From: Chthoniobacter flavus
Lineage (GTDB): Bacteria; Verrucomicrobiota; Verrucomicrobiia; Chthoniobacterales; Chthoniobacteraceae
Reading direction: 5' to 3'
NCBI GenBank assembly: GCA_945860355.1
Contig: CAMARB010000011.1
Location: 1 to 41,254 of the forward strand
Length of the DNA: 41,254 bases
The translations under genes and the position numbers were made by a program. Positions 24,001 through 32,758 of the stretch are shown here, in pieces. Within the stretch, counting starts at the first letter, position 1, and every line of letters begins with the position of its first letter. Under the pieces are notes generated by a model. That model saw only the letters and a program-made list of their open reading frames with translations. It searched no databases and had not been told where the DNA came from.

Positions 24001-27000
24001 AGCTCAGGGTAAGCTTCTGCGCACCGTTGAGTTGTTTCTCGATGTTGAGCGCACCGCCGCCCGTCTGAATCAGCGTCTCCTGAAGCAGCGAATAGTTCTC
24101 CTTCACCGAGAGACTCCCAGTCCCGTCCGCGCGGCCCAGGGTGAGTTTGTTAAACCCGGCCAGTGCGATCGCCCGCAGCTTGGACTGAGTCAGATCAAGC
24201 TGACCCGCCACGACGGTCGTTCCGAAGAACGTCATGTTCGTCGCAGAGGTTCCCGTTCCCAGCTGCAGTCCCCGCGTCCCGGTGATCGTCCCGGTGTTTG
24301 TCCCGGCAGAGCCTGCCAAGAGCATCTCGTTGGCCAGAAGCGCAAGGTCGTTCGCCCCGGCCGCCAGCGTTTGCGAAACTGTCAGGGTCCCCCCGGCCTC
24401 GAGCGTTCCGCCGTTGAGCAACTCCACCGACTCGGCATACGACTGGAGGCCGCTCGTCCTTACCGCCACTGCGGGACCGCCCACCCTTCCGAGGATGGTT
24501 TTCTGAGGGAAACCGGTGACGTCCGCCCCCCTCGATATCGTAAGGGATGCCAGTGGCGTGGTTGCGCCCAGCGATTCCGCCAGAGTTGTGAGCCCCCTGC
24601 TGTTGAGCGTCACCACGGAGCCGCCATCCAGCGCTCCGAGGACCATGAGGTTGCCCGTGCCGCTGTCAAACGTTGTGTTCTCCGCTAAAAGATTCGTCCG
24701 CCCCACCACGGTGAAATCCGCAGTCGCCTCGCCCCGGCCCACGATCAGGCTTTTTATGTTGGCGCCAAAGGCGCCCCAAGATTCGGGCGAAACCACGAGC
24801 GCTCTCGGGTTCGTCACGGAGTCTAAAAGCCGGACCGGGATATCCTTGCTCGGGGTGTAGATCTCCAATTTGCCCACATTCGAGATCGAGCCGGGACCGC
24901 CCAGGAGCGAAAGGTCGCTGTCGGAATAGAGGCTGAGGTTTTTGCCGTTCCCACTGATTGCCACCCCCGGATTGAACCTGATTGAACCATATTTCGGCCC
25001 CGTGGCGTCCAGCAGCCTGTTGTCGCTGCGGAGTTCGGTGTGGGTGGGCAGGGTCCAGCTCTCAAGGACCTCGATGGGAGCATGGTTCAACGACTCCGGG
25101 TCGCCGATGCGCAGCAAGGCGACGGACTCCTTAATGCGCCCCAACTTGGACGAGTTGAGATCCATCGTCTTTTTCGGGTCGAAGGCGTATGACGAGCCCA
25201 CAGAGCGATTGAGGAGGAACCTGAAAGGCACCGAATCAATCGAGCCGAAGAAGTTCACGGCCAGAGTGGACAGGTCGGAGACATCCTGGTTGATGTCGAG
25301 CCCCATGCTCCTCACCCAGAGCCGCTTCAAAGCCTTGTCGGAATGCAAGGTTCCTCCGGTCGGGACGTCGAGGATGACGTTGGTTCTGACGAACAAAACC
25401 GTGTTCGCCTTGAGCGAGAACCGCGAAGTTTTACCGAAACCTGCGACCCGCAAATCGTTTTCCATTTCATAGCGCCCAAAGACGATCGACGTGAAATCGT
25501 TCCCGATCTGCTCGTATTCCGCCTCCGTGATCGTCAAACGGTCGGGAACCTGGCTAGCCACGCCCAAGACCATGCCCCTCCGAACGGGGTTCAGGGTCGG
25601 GCTCACAGTGAAGTTATTCGCCGGCTGGATTGTGAGCGTGTCCGTCCCGGAAATGGGGGCAAGGAGATCAATCTCCATCCCGCGCAGGTCCAAGGGCTTT
25701 TTGGTAAGGGTGAGGGCGGCGTTCACCGACACAGTTGCCGACGAATGGAGACTGAGCCCGGTCACGGTGCTCCCCGTCAAGTCGATCGGCGCGTTGATCG
25801 TCGTGCTCCCACCCACCGTTGCGTTCTCGCGACCCAGCTGCAGGACGCCCGCGAAATTCTTGGCCAGAGTGTTGAGATCGTCCACGAGCACTGTGAAGAC
25901 GTTTTTCGTGGCGTCATAGGGGCGCCGCCCACCGCCATACACCTCCAAACCCCAGGTTGATTCCTTCTGGATGGGCGGGGAAATCGTGAGACCGCCAGCG
26001 CCCGTCACCGCAGAGAGCTTCCCGGGCGCTGACTGAATATCGCGCGCCGAGATCGCCAGGGACTTGCGACCGGCGTTGACGCCTTCGTTAAAGATGACCG
26101 GACCGCCGCTGGAAAGCCTCAGCAGCCCTCCCTTCGCGCCGGCGCCGGCATTCAACGCCAGACTATCGAGCACGGTGAGTGTGGTGTCTAGGGGACTCAA
26201 CTCATCGCCAATTCTCAGCTCGCTGTTCCCGTCGGCGATCTGCTTGAGCATTGCCGTATCCAGGCGCAACGTTCCGGGGACCACTGTGTCCTGGCCGGGT
26301 TTGGTCATGTCTAAGATCTCGACGTTGGCGCGGATCGCGGTGGCAGTCGTGCTCCGCATCGGCAGGAGGGTCACGATCGCGTCCTTGGCGGACAACCCCG
26401 CCTTCAGATTGATCACGTTGCCCGTGAGCTCAAAGGTGCTCCCCGTCGGGACCGAGACGGCGATGTTTCCGACAATGCCTGCGGTTCCCGACCTGAATTG
26501 AATCAGGCTTGTGGCGGGGGCGCTCCCGCCAACGATCAACGCATTGCTGTCGATCGGCGGAACACTCTCCCCGATCGAAAACACGGCCGAGCTGTCGGAG
26601 CGCCCAAACGTCAAACCGATGAAGTCTGATTTCCCGGTGGTCCCGTTTTCGAGGGCGAAGAGCTCCTGCCTTGTCAGGTCCAACTGTCCGGCCGTCAGGT
26701 TGTCTTTCGCCGCCAGCCTGAGTCCCGTCGTGGTGTTCGCCTGCTCGAATGTCAGCGCCCCGCTGCCGGTGACCGACCCCTTGGCGCCCGTCAAATTGAT
26801 CTCGTCCGCCCGCAGCACGAACTTTCCGTAGCTCGTGGAGGTGCTGGCCCCCTGCCCGGCTTTGAGGATCGCGGCGCCCACGCTGAGAACGCCGTTCCGG
26901 GCCGCGTCGGTGCCGAGCACCTGAAACGTCGACGTCGGGAACAAGCCAGCCGCCGACGCGTCGACGTTTCCCAGGATAGTGATGCCGTCGTCGCTCGCCG

Positions 27001-28561
27001 CGGCCCCGTGGTCCACGGTCAGGTTCACAGCCGCGCCCTTGGTTATCAGCTGGCTTCCAGCGCCCAGCGTCAAGAAGCCGCCGCCGTCCGCGTCCGAGTC
27101 CGCCGTGAAGTTGATCGCCCCGTTGTTTGTGGAGATCGAGATCCCTGGATTCACCACGAGGTTGCGCCCGGCGCTCGCTGCGAGCCCCGCCCCGGCCCTG
27201 GTCATGGCGATCGCCTGGTTAAACGTGATGTCGTTCGTCGCGCTCAGGGTCACAGAGGCCGCGGCGCTGTTGATGACGGAGGCGTCCACAGTCTGGTCGC
27301 CCGATCCGCCAATCGTTCCGGCGCCTCCCGTCGCAATCGTCAGATTGGTGGGATCCAGAAGCCAGTCACCCATTTTCCCTTGGGGCGAACTCGCGTCCAC
27401 CCTCGCCGTCTGGCCCACGCCCAACGTCAGTTTGCCGGAGGTCTCCACCTGGCCACCCGCCTGCCCGGCGCCCACGCCGCGCGCAGAGATCTGGCCGTCA
27501 AACTGCGTCGCGCCGTCCGCCCACACCACCACCTTGCCGCCCCCGCCGTGCCTCACGGCGTCGGCCTGGATGACGGTCGCCGCGTCCACGGTCGTCGTCT
27601 GAGCGCGATTCACCGCGCCGCCCCCCTGCCAGTCGCCGCCCAGCAACACCGCGCCCCCCCCGAGGTCCCCGCTCGCGTCCAGCTTGGCGCCCGTCAACGC
27701 CACCGTCTCACCCGTCACCTCGATCCGGCCCCCCTTCCTGCCCTTGCCGCGGGCCGACGCATCGATCCGCCCGCTCACCTCCACTCGCCCGCCTTTCCCC
27801 CCCCTCAACACCGCTTCCTCAGCCAGGATCTCACCGCTGTGCCGGAGGGCCACCGCGTAAAAGTCCCCGGCGCCGAGCAGCACCTTCTTCGCCACGATCC
27901 GCCCCGTGTTGACCACCCCCGCCTTCGCCGCCTTGCCCGGCGTGGCAGGTCCACCCTGGCTCACGTACACATTCCCCCCGCGCTCGCCCACCAGCACCTC
28001 GTCCCCGGCGACCATCGACACCATTCCCTTCGCCGATTGGACGACCCCGGTGTTCACCACATGCGCTCCAAAGAGGTTCACATCACCAGTCGCGCGGATC
28101 GTTCCCGCGTTGTTCACCTCGCCGCTCAGCTCCGTGAACCGGCGCCGACCCGCCAGAAAATCCTGGTCGCTGATTTTCCCGGCGGCGGCGACGATCCCGC
28201 CGACGTTGAGCACCGAACCGTTCTCGAAGAACACACCCGACGGGTTCACCAGCATCACCTGCCCGTTCGCCTTGAGCTGCCCGAAAATCCGGGTCGGATT
28301 GCCGTCCGTCACGCGGTTGAGCACCCGCGCCGTCGCCCCGGGCTGCACAAACGTCACCGCCTCCTTGCGGTCGATGTTGAACCCGCGGAAGTTGATCACC
28401 GCACGGTCCGAGGCGCGGATCTCCATCCGCCCGCCGTCCCGCTTAAAACTCGCCTTTCCGTGCGCCACCGACTCCCCCTGAGGCAGAGCCATCGCCCGTT
28501 GCCCGCCGATGGTAGCCAAAAGGGTCGCTATCGAAGTCGCTAGATACTGGTGTGCCTTCAT
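21053..28561 (-). CDS. Filamentous-haemagglutinin-like exoprotein with TPS domain
   Basis: A 2502-residue secreted protein. ATG 28561 gives a signal peptide (MKAHQYLATSIATLLATIGG, cleavage near AMA at 26); the frame extends upstream without such a signal. Residues about 30-280 form a two-partner-secretion (haemagglutination activity) domain: INFRGFNI, NRVTDGNPTRIFGQL, VMLVNPSGVFFENGS, VGGIVAA. The rest is Gly/Ala/Thr/Asn-rich beta-helix repeat. The C-terminal third holds tandem units built on TTSGAQTY, TLNAGATG and GGTVRLSGDI. There is no autotransporter barrel, so export should need a TpsB (Omp85) partner, and none is in the window. Likely role: surface fibre or adhesin. The protease gene lies upstream in the same orientation, 621 bp away. 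Confidence 0.9.
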   Translation of the reverse strand: MKAHQYLATSIATLLATIGGQRAMALPQGESVAHGKASFKRDGGRMEIRASDRAVINFRGFNIDRKEAVTFVQPGATARVLNRVTDGNPTRIFGQLKANGQVMLVNPSGVFFENGSVLNVGGIVAAAGKISDQDFLAGRRRFTELSGEVNNAGTIRATGDVNLFGAHVVNTGVVQSAKGMVSMVAGDEVLVGERGGNVYVSQGGPATPGKAAKAGVVNTGRIVAKKVLLGAGDFYAVALRHSGEILAEEAVLRGGKGGRVEVSGRIDASARGKGRKGGRIEVTGETVALTGAKLDASGDLGGGAVLLGGDWQGGGAVNRAQTTTVDAATVIQADAVRHGGGGKVVVWADGATQFDGQISARGVGAGQAGGQVETSGKLTLGVGQTARVDASSPQGKMGDWLLDPTNLTIATGGAGTIGGSGDQTVDASVINSAAASVTLSATNDITFNQAIAMTRAGAGLAASAGRNLVVNPGISISTNNGAINFTADSDADGGGFLTLGAGSQLITKGAAVNLTVDHGAAASDDGITILGNVDASAAGLFPTSTFQVLGTDAARNGVLSVGAAILKAGQGASTSTSYGKFVLRADEINLTGAKGSVTGSGALTFEQANTTTGLRLAAKDNLTAGQLDLTRQELFALENGTTGKSDFIGLTFGRSDSSAVFSIGESVPPIDSNALIVGGSAPATSLIQFRSGTAGIVGNIAVSVPTGSTFELTGNVINLKAGLSAKDAIVTLLPMRSTTATAIRANVEILDMTKPGQDTVVPGTLRLDTAMLKQIADGNSELRIGDELSPLDTTLTVLDSLALNAGAGAKGGLLRLSSGGPVIFNEGVNAGRKSLAISARDIQSAPGKLSAVTGAGGLTISPPIQKESTWGLEVYGGGRRPYDATKNVFTVLVDDLNTLAKNFAGVLQLGRENATVGGSTTINAPIDLTGSTVTGLSLHSSATVSVNAALTLTKKPLDLRGMEIDLLAPISGTDTLTIQPANNFTVSPTLNPVRRGMVLGVASQVPDRLTITEAEYEQIGNDFTSIVFGRYEMENDLRVAGFGKTSRFSLKANTVLFVRTNVILDVPTGGTLHSDKALKRLWVRSMGLDINQDVSDLSTLAVNFFGSIDSVPFRFLLNRSVGSSYAFDPKKTMDLNSSKLGRIKESVALLRIGDPESLNHAPIEVLESWTLPTHTELRSDNRLLDATGPKYGSIRFNPGVAISGNGKNLSLYSDSDLSLLGGPGSISNVGKLEIYTPSKDIPVRLLDSVTNPRALVVSPESWGAFGANIKSLIVGRGEATADFTVVGRTNLLAENTTFDSGTGNLMVLGALDGGSVVTLNSRGLTTLAESLGATTPLASLTISRGADVTGFPQKTILGRVGGPAVAVRTSGLQSYAESVELLNGGTLEAGGTLTVSQTLAAGANDLALLANEMLLAGSAGTNTGTITGTRGLQLGTGTSATNMTFFGTTVVAGQLDLTQSKLRAIALAGFNKLTLGRADGTGSLSVKENYSLLQETLIQTGGGALNIEKQLNGAQKLTLSSGAGNIAASAALGGTTALGDLSVFSTGTATFQGAVRAASVLTDVGGSTALNGGAVTTSGSQDYSDALVLGAATTLSSSGASDVNVNAGATGAFALNVNTSGVTRLRGAINLASLQTDAGGTVELPGTVTTSGAQTYNDAAVLGAATTLASTGGGAVAFNGGARGAFDLTVNTAGVTTLGGGINVASITTDGPGTVRLSSDIRTTGAQSYGEQAELIGNTLLTGTTVSFGNTLAGGASSLAVGGNAVFGGAATGLSSLSVSGTTAINGGTVTTSGAQTYTGAVTLGSNAALTGTTVRFVDTVAGGANSLGVTGNAEFNGAVSGLSALGVTGTTLLNTSAVATSGAQTYGGRVTLAQDAVLTSTGSGDVTLDAGATGNQALVINTSGVTQLGGGISVGSVTTDAGGTVRLAGDIRTTGAQSYGEQSELIGDTALTGTTVSFADTVAGGANSLGVTGNAEFNGAVSRLSTLGVTGATLLSTSAVTTSGAQTYGGRVTLAQDAVLTSTNSGDVTLNAGATGDLALVINTGGVTQLGGGISVGSVTTDAGGTVRLSGTITTTGAQTYDDAAVLGAATILTSTAGGVLALNGGADGAHDLTVNTAGVTTLGGGISVASLSTDAGGSTEITGDVTTTGTQTYGDAVQVSGPVALRSTGGGALTLNAGADGAGAVSLATSGNVTVTGESGVSGALEGFSARGNRVEVGGVSAAGDVTLDASDLLVLQGARYASGAMIALNPTERPTASGRSSIVKPSGDVAFESDKFVMGGGHKLVVSNGALSVTAASGVVGDLAASVSMDLNVDNLQVLARAAGEFTNAGLKDIGLSMVSPKIAFNGTLSYSPDSTGAKTVFWNTASGAVSGKNNVTRLAGSGVAKNARMSEQFNSVDGSGYVLQPLAVKPPMIPPIPVDPEVPVKPPVTPEDQAPLRPAFVRPVPFDLMNWSLGYRDETLEPSGHIWVIRTLGINGRWDNLGQILSGEPSARRKFLEL
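22361..23401 (-). repeat. Intragenic tandem duplication in the exoprotein gene
   Basis: Segments 22361-22680 and 22787-23106 are near-identical, a 426-bp (142-codon) period. A further stretch, 22681-22780, reappears at 23302-23401 after an inserted variant unit. Similarity at DNA level, including silent sites, indicates recent duplication or gene conversion. The in-frame period keeps the beta-helix reading frame and would allow length variation of the fibre. Confidence 0.85.
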
Positions 28562-29182
28562 ATAAAAAACGCGTGCTCTGCGGTTTGAAAAACGTCGCGC
28601 AGCCCTCCCGGGCCAACGCCCGGCACACCTGCGCTTTGCCATGCCCTGCCGCCGCCACCCGGGGGCGCAGCGTGCGCATTCCGGCGGCCGAACCCCTCAG
28701 GCGGGCGCTCACCGTCCGCACTTCCAGCAGCGAAAAACCCGGCTCGAAACGCGGCACGCTCCCAAAAGCATCCGAGTCGATCCGGAGCCGCGCCATGATC
28801 GGATGAATTTTTCGGCGGACGATGCACGGTTCATGAATGCGCGCCACCTCCTCCGAGTTAGCAAAGAATGTGTTGGCCCCCGAAACTCGGCCGAAGTGGC
28901 CAAGGCAGGCGCAACCGACAACCGGGGGCCGCGCACGAACAGCCCTGGGAACATCAATGCACAGGCAGGGCCTGCATCGTGCGCCTCATTCGACTCGCCC
29001 CAAGGACTCCTCGAATTGCGCGCGCGATGCAGGCTGAATAGCCTCTGCTCCCGGTGGCGACTGATCAGTCAACGACTTCAGCCCTTCCGGCGGGACGGAC
29101 AATCACCCGACGATCCGCCGTTTGCCGCAGGGCCCATCCGCCCGCGGCAAAAACACCGCCGGGCAGACAGCTTACCGGCGGC
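28562..29182. other. Gap between exoprotein and protease genes
   Basis: About 620 bp with no supported gene. Minus-strand frames run from here into the exoprotein gene but show no family motif. The exoprotein promoter should lie at the left end; no convincing -35/-10 pair or terminator hairpin with a T-run was seen. Confidence 0.4.
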
Positions 29183-31237
29183 TCATTGAACGATGGGCTG
29201 GTCGGTGATGAAAACCGGACCATCGGAGCCAAAGATTGTCAGCTGGGCGGAATTGACGACTCCGACAGTGCCACTTTCGCGGTCCCGAACGCTGAGCCGC
29301 CACGTGCCCTTCGCGCTTTCACCCCAGTTGCGCACGGTCATGAAGGTCCATTTGTAGTCATCGCCATCGTCTCCGTGTTTCTCAGCCAAGCGGCTGACGG
29401 TGCCAGAGGGCGAGGTCAGCAGCACCTCCAGCTGGCCGCGGTTTTTGTGGCTGATGTCCACGGTCACCGTGACATGCTCGACGCGAAGGATGGCGCCCGT
29501 GGAAAACTCCGAGGTGACACCGGTGGCGTTGTTATCGGGCACCGCCAGGTTCAACCGTGGCTTGTTCAGGGCGATGCTCCTCTGCGTTCCGAGATTCGTC
29601 CAGACTCTGGCCCGGTTCACGGCGGCTCCGGCATTAACCAGGCCCGCGCCAAAGTTGTGGTTGAACTGCTGGCCGGCGCCATTGCGGATCCAGTCGGAAT
29701 CCAACGGGCTGTTCTTGGTCGCGGTTCTCATTAGGATCTCCTGCACATCGCGCCAGCCCAGATTGGGATTCGCCCCGAGCACAAGTGCGACCACGCCCGC
29801 GACGAGCGGAGATGCGGACGACGTGCCGCCCATGATTCTTGTGTAGCTGGCGTTGGGGAGATCGTAGTTTGCGGGGTAGCCCCAAGAGGGCGCTACGTCA
29901 TTGGCGACTCCTTCGGCGTTGAATCCCGGTTCTCCGACAAGGTCGGTGGTTGCGATCCCCTGCCTGACCGGGCCGTACGAACCAGTGTCCGAGGGAGCGG
30001 TGACAACGAGGCTGGCACCCGGCTCGCTGTAGTCGGAGACCCTCCCGAGATCGTCCATGGCTGCAACTCCGATTGTGTAGATGGAATTCACATACCCGTC
30101 GTAGTTCGAGTTGTCCCGATTCCCTCGTCCGTTCCCGCCAGCCCACACGAAGATGGTTCCTTTTCCGCCGCGTCCGGTTGTCGCGGCACTTTTCAGAGCT
30201 GCGGCAGCCAAGGGCCCCGGCCCCTCCAGGGTGACGCCGTCGTCGTATGGGCCCCAGCTGTTGCTTTTGATCTGGATGACCTCCTGCCTGTGCAGGAACG
30301 CCTCAGCTTCCTGTAGGTCCGTCTGGTTTTCGGAAAGGAGCCGCAGCCCGACAAGCCGAGCAAAAGGCGCGACGCCGCTGACGCCAAAACCGTTGCCCCC
30401 ACGCGCCGCAGCCACTCCGGCGCAGGCGGTTCCGTGATCATCCCACCACAGCTCTCCATCCCACTCTTGCAGCTCAGGGCTGGGGTCGGTGTCTCCCCCG
30501 ACCCAGTCGTAGTTGTACTGGAAATCAACATTCGGGAAGAGATCAGGGTGACGAGTCTGAAGGCCATCATCCACGATGCCAATCCGCACACCCGCCCCCC
30601 TGTAGGTGTTCCAGGTGTCGATGACGTTGACGTCCATTTTGGCGAGGCCACCGTTTTGCCCCGTGTTCCTGAGATGCCATTGCGAGGAAAAGTACTGGTC
30701 GTTCGGCACCCAACGTTTGTTTGCCCGGCGCGCGAGGAGGGGGTTCGCGGAGACGACCCCCGCCTGCCCCCGAAGGACCTCGGTGATCTTTAAACAGTCC
30801 ACCGCTTTGCCCGCGCGGAGGATGTGGGTGTTGGCTGCGGCGGGAGCGGGAGCTCCGTATTCCGCGCCAACCGCTGAGGCAAGAGCCACGACATCCGTGC
30901 CGGGCTGGACTTCAACCACGATGCCTTTGGTGACAATTCGGCGGGTGAACGCATTCCGGACGGCCCCTTTTTCGTAGAGGACGAGGGTCGGCTCCTCGCC
31001 CGTGGGTGCGGTTCTGGAGCGCGCCTGGGCCGCGCCGGCCTTGATGCTCGAGTCCGCTGCGCCTGATCGGATGCGCGTCTTTCCTTTGGAGTCGATCGAG
31101 GCATTTTGGTCAGCGGCGACCACGAATTGCCGCTGTCGTCCGCCGTCCTCCAGGAGGAATGCATCCTGGCTTTGTTGGGCTGAAGCCGCGTGAAGACCGA
31201 CAGTGAGAAGGAAGGTGAGCGGGGTGTTGTTTTTCAT
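29183..31237 (-). CDS. Secreted subtilisin/kexin-like serine protease with P domain
   Basis: A 684-residue exported S8 endopeptidase. The signal peptide is MKNNTPLTFLLTVGLHAASA (1-20), and a propeptide-like region runs to about 175. The catalytic domain shows Asp in GIVDDGLQTRHPDL (223/224), His268 in DDHGTACAGVAAARG, oxyanion Asn369 in WAGGNGRG and Ser473 in GGTSSASPLVAG. Residues about 560-670 form a proprotein-convertase P domain (VTVTVDISHKNRGQLEVLLT, then SPSGT, and KGTWRLSVRDRESG). This catalytic-plus-P layout is that of kexin-like convertases, which cut after basic residues. The gene lies directly upstream of the haemagglutinin-like gene in the same orientation, so the exoprotein is a candidate substrate (inference). 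Confidence 0.92.
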   Translation of the reverse strand: MKNNTPLTFLLTVGLHAASAQQSQDAFLLEDGGRQRQFVVAADQNASIDSKGKTRIRSGAADSSIKAGAAQARSRTAPTGEEPTLVLYEKGAVRNAFTRRIVTKGIVVEVQPGTDVVALASAVGAEYGAPAPAAANTHILRAGKAVDCLKITEVLRGQAGVVSANPLLARRANKRWVPNDQYFSSQWHLRNTGQNGGLAKMDVNVIDTWNTYRGAGVRIGIVDDGLQTRHPDLFPNVDFQYNYDWVGGDTDPSPELQEWDGELWWDDHGTACAGVAAARGGNGFGVSGVAPFARLVGLRLLSENQTDLQEAEAFLHRQEVIQIKSNSWGPYDDGVTLEGPGPLAAAALKSAATTGRGGKGTIFVWAGGNGRGNRDNSNYDGYVNSIYTIGVAAMDDLGRVSDYSEPGASLVVTAPSDTGSYGPVRQGIATTDLVGEPGFNAEGVANDVAPSWGYPANYDLPNASYTRIMGGTSSASPLVAGVVALVLGANPNLGWRDVQEILMRTATKNSPLDSDWIRNGAGQQFNHNFGAGLVNAGAAVNRARVWTNLGTQRSIALNKPRLNLAVPDNNATGVTSEFSTGAILRVEHVTVTVDISHKNRGQLEVLLTSPSGTVSRLAEKHGDDGDDYKWTFMTVRNWGESAKGTWRLSVRDRESGTVGVVNSAQLTIFGSDGPVFITDQPIVQ

Positions 31238-31827
31238 GGGAGGTTGGTGCTGGGCGCGATCTCATCGGGAGATCGGGACTTTTTCGGATGACGGATTGAC
31301 CCGCGTTCTTAGCAAACGAACTTTCAATTTTTGTGCCCCCCTTGGCGCACACAGGTCATGCGAGCCCGTCCAACTCTTGAGCCTCTCTCGCGTCGGATCG
31401 CCGCACGCCTTGGTGGAATCAGCGACTCCGGGGAAACCGCGAAAGGTTCCCCCGACATGCACCCAACATTCCAACCGCGAGCCTCCTGACCGGCCTCGCG
31501 TCCCTTGCTGAGGTTCAAGAGGACAAGTTGCGTGGTCTTTTGATCCGCAGACTCCGAGATTAAAGGCGTGGAGTCATTTCACGCGGAGTCCTGGAAAGCG
31601 CAAAGGGCTTGAGGGAGTGGCAGCGTGATTTGGTCGAGTGGGTGCCAAATCTGGCACGCTGCGAGACTTGGTTTACATCAGGCTGCTTCGATTTCGGAGC
31701 GCTCAACGGTGAACTTCCAGCGGATGGTCTGAGGAACCCATTGTGCCCAGTGATGACAGACGGTTCAGGAGCAACACATGTGAACTGCCTTAAACCACCA
31801 TGGACACCCTCATGGCCTCGGGCGTCT
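31238..31827. other. Gene-free region upstream of the protease
   Basis: No gene is supported; a plus-strand frame from TTG 31609 to 32160 has no motifs and crosses the repeat at 31828. The protease promoter should lie near 31238-31350 on the minus strand, but no clear elements were identified. Confidence 0.4.
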
Positions 31828-31945
31828 GGCTTCCTCGTCGATGCGCGTGCGGGATTTCTGGGACTGTGGAATCGCGTGATTGAGAGCGCCGGACGACTCC
31901 ACCGGGCTCATTTTAGCGCTCCGGAGGAACAAGAAGCGGCGAACC
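31828..31945. repeat. Dispersed repeat, copy B (partner at 11877-12005)
   Basis: Diverged copy of the repeat next to the broken transposase, in the same orientation. It keeps TCGATG, GATTGAGAGCGCC and GGAACAAGAAGCGGCGAACC (31926-31945), but the palindrome at the right end of copy A has decayed here. No transposase gene is nearby. Confidence 0.65.
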
Positions 31946-32259
31946 TCCGCTGCTCGACTGTCGCCGAGGTCCTAAGCTCACGGTCCTGGTCGGCGCCCGC
32001 CCTCGCTCAGTCGGCGCATGAGCCGGAGATGCGCACCGGCTGCCTTCGTGAAATCCCGCCCGGCAAATGTCCCCATGGGGTTCCACGCTCCGCAGCTCCC
32101 GGCCCCACCCTTGCGCCGACCGCTGAGTGCGGCGATCGCGCCGGGCCGGACTCGGCATAACCTCTGGCAGACGAGTTCCCGCCGGGGGCCTGCGGGAACC
32201 TCAAAGAAAGAGGGAGAAATCCTCTGGCCGTGCGAGGGGGACGCACTCACGATGGAGGG
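31946..32259. other. Intergenic region upstream of yhbY
   Basis: About 310 bp without a supported gene; it should contain the promoter of the plus-strand yhbY/helicase group. Only the purine-rich GGAGGG just before the yhbY start stands out. Confidence 0.4.
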
Positions 32260-32538
32260 ATGTCTTTACCTCTGAACAACTCCCAAAAACGGGATCTCAA
32301 AGCCCGGGCCCAACTTCTCGAGCCGGTGCTCAAGCTGGGACACGGCGGCGTGAGCCCCGGTTTTTTGAAGAGCCTCGATGAGGCGCTCACCCAGCACGGG
32401 CTGGTGAAAATCAAGTTCAGCGACTTCAAGGAGGAGAAAAAGACGCTGGCCCCGCAAATCGCCGAGCAGAGCGGCAGCGAACTCATCATGCGGGTGGGCA
32501 ATGTGGCGGTTTATTACCGCCCTAAACCCGACGCCTAA
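32260..32538 (+). CDS. yhbY: YhbY-type (CRM domain) RNA-binding protein
   Basis: A 92-residue protein consisting of one CRM (CRS1-YhbY) domain. YhbY binds pre-50S ribosomal particles and assists 23S rRNA folding. Family marks are NSQKRDLKARAQLLEPVLKL at the start, then GHGGVSPGFLKSLDEALTQH, a GxxG loop (GHGG), LVKIKF, and the closing strand VGNVAVYYRP. The ATG at 32260 starts the domain and has GGAGGG immediately before it, unusually close. It lies 220 bp upstream of a DEAD-box helicase gene on the same strand; both act on structured RNA, suggesting a ribosome-assembly or cold-response pair. Confidence 0.92.
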   Translation: MSLPLNNSQKRDLKARAQLLEPVLKLGHGGVSPGFLKSLDEALTQHGLVKIKFSDFKEEKKTLAPQIAEQSGSELIMRVGNVAVYYRPKPDA

Positions 32539-32758
32539 AACCCGGGGATTCCCCGGCCAACCCACGCCAGGCCGGTCAGGAAACCCGACAGCGCTGGCCC
32601 GGGCGCCGAGGTTTGAAGCGGAGGGCCAAGAGGTTGCGACCGGCAGCTTCCCGGCTCCTCTGGGTGAACGCCCAAGCGCGCCAGGGGCGGCGCCGATGGG
32701 AGAGAGGAAGGGGTGCGATAGAAGTGGCGTTACCCGCCTCCAGAGCTTACAAGCCGCG

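Noticed and set aside
20921-24688. 1255-codon plus-strand frame antisense to the exoprotein gene
   Set aside because: His/Arg/Pro-rich shadow of the repetitive minus-strand gene; no domain or signal is seen.
28443-28847. Minus-strand frame containing FSLLEV, like a type IV prepilin cleavage site
   Set aside because: The motif is not followed by a hydrophobic helix, and the frame runs out of phase through the exoprotein signal region.
31609-32160. 183-codon plus-strand frame
   Set aside because: TTG start, no motifs, crosses dispersed repeat copy B, composition unlike neighbouring genes.
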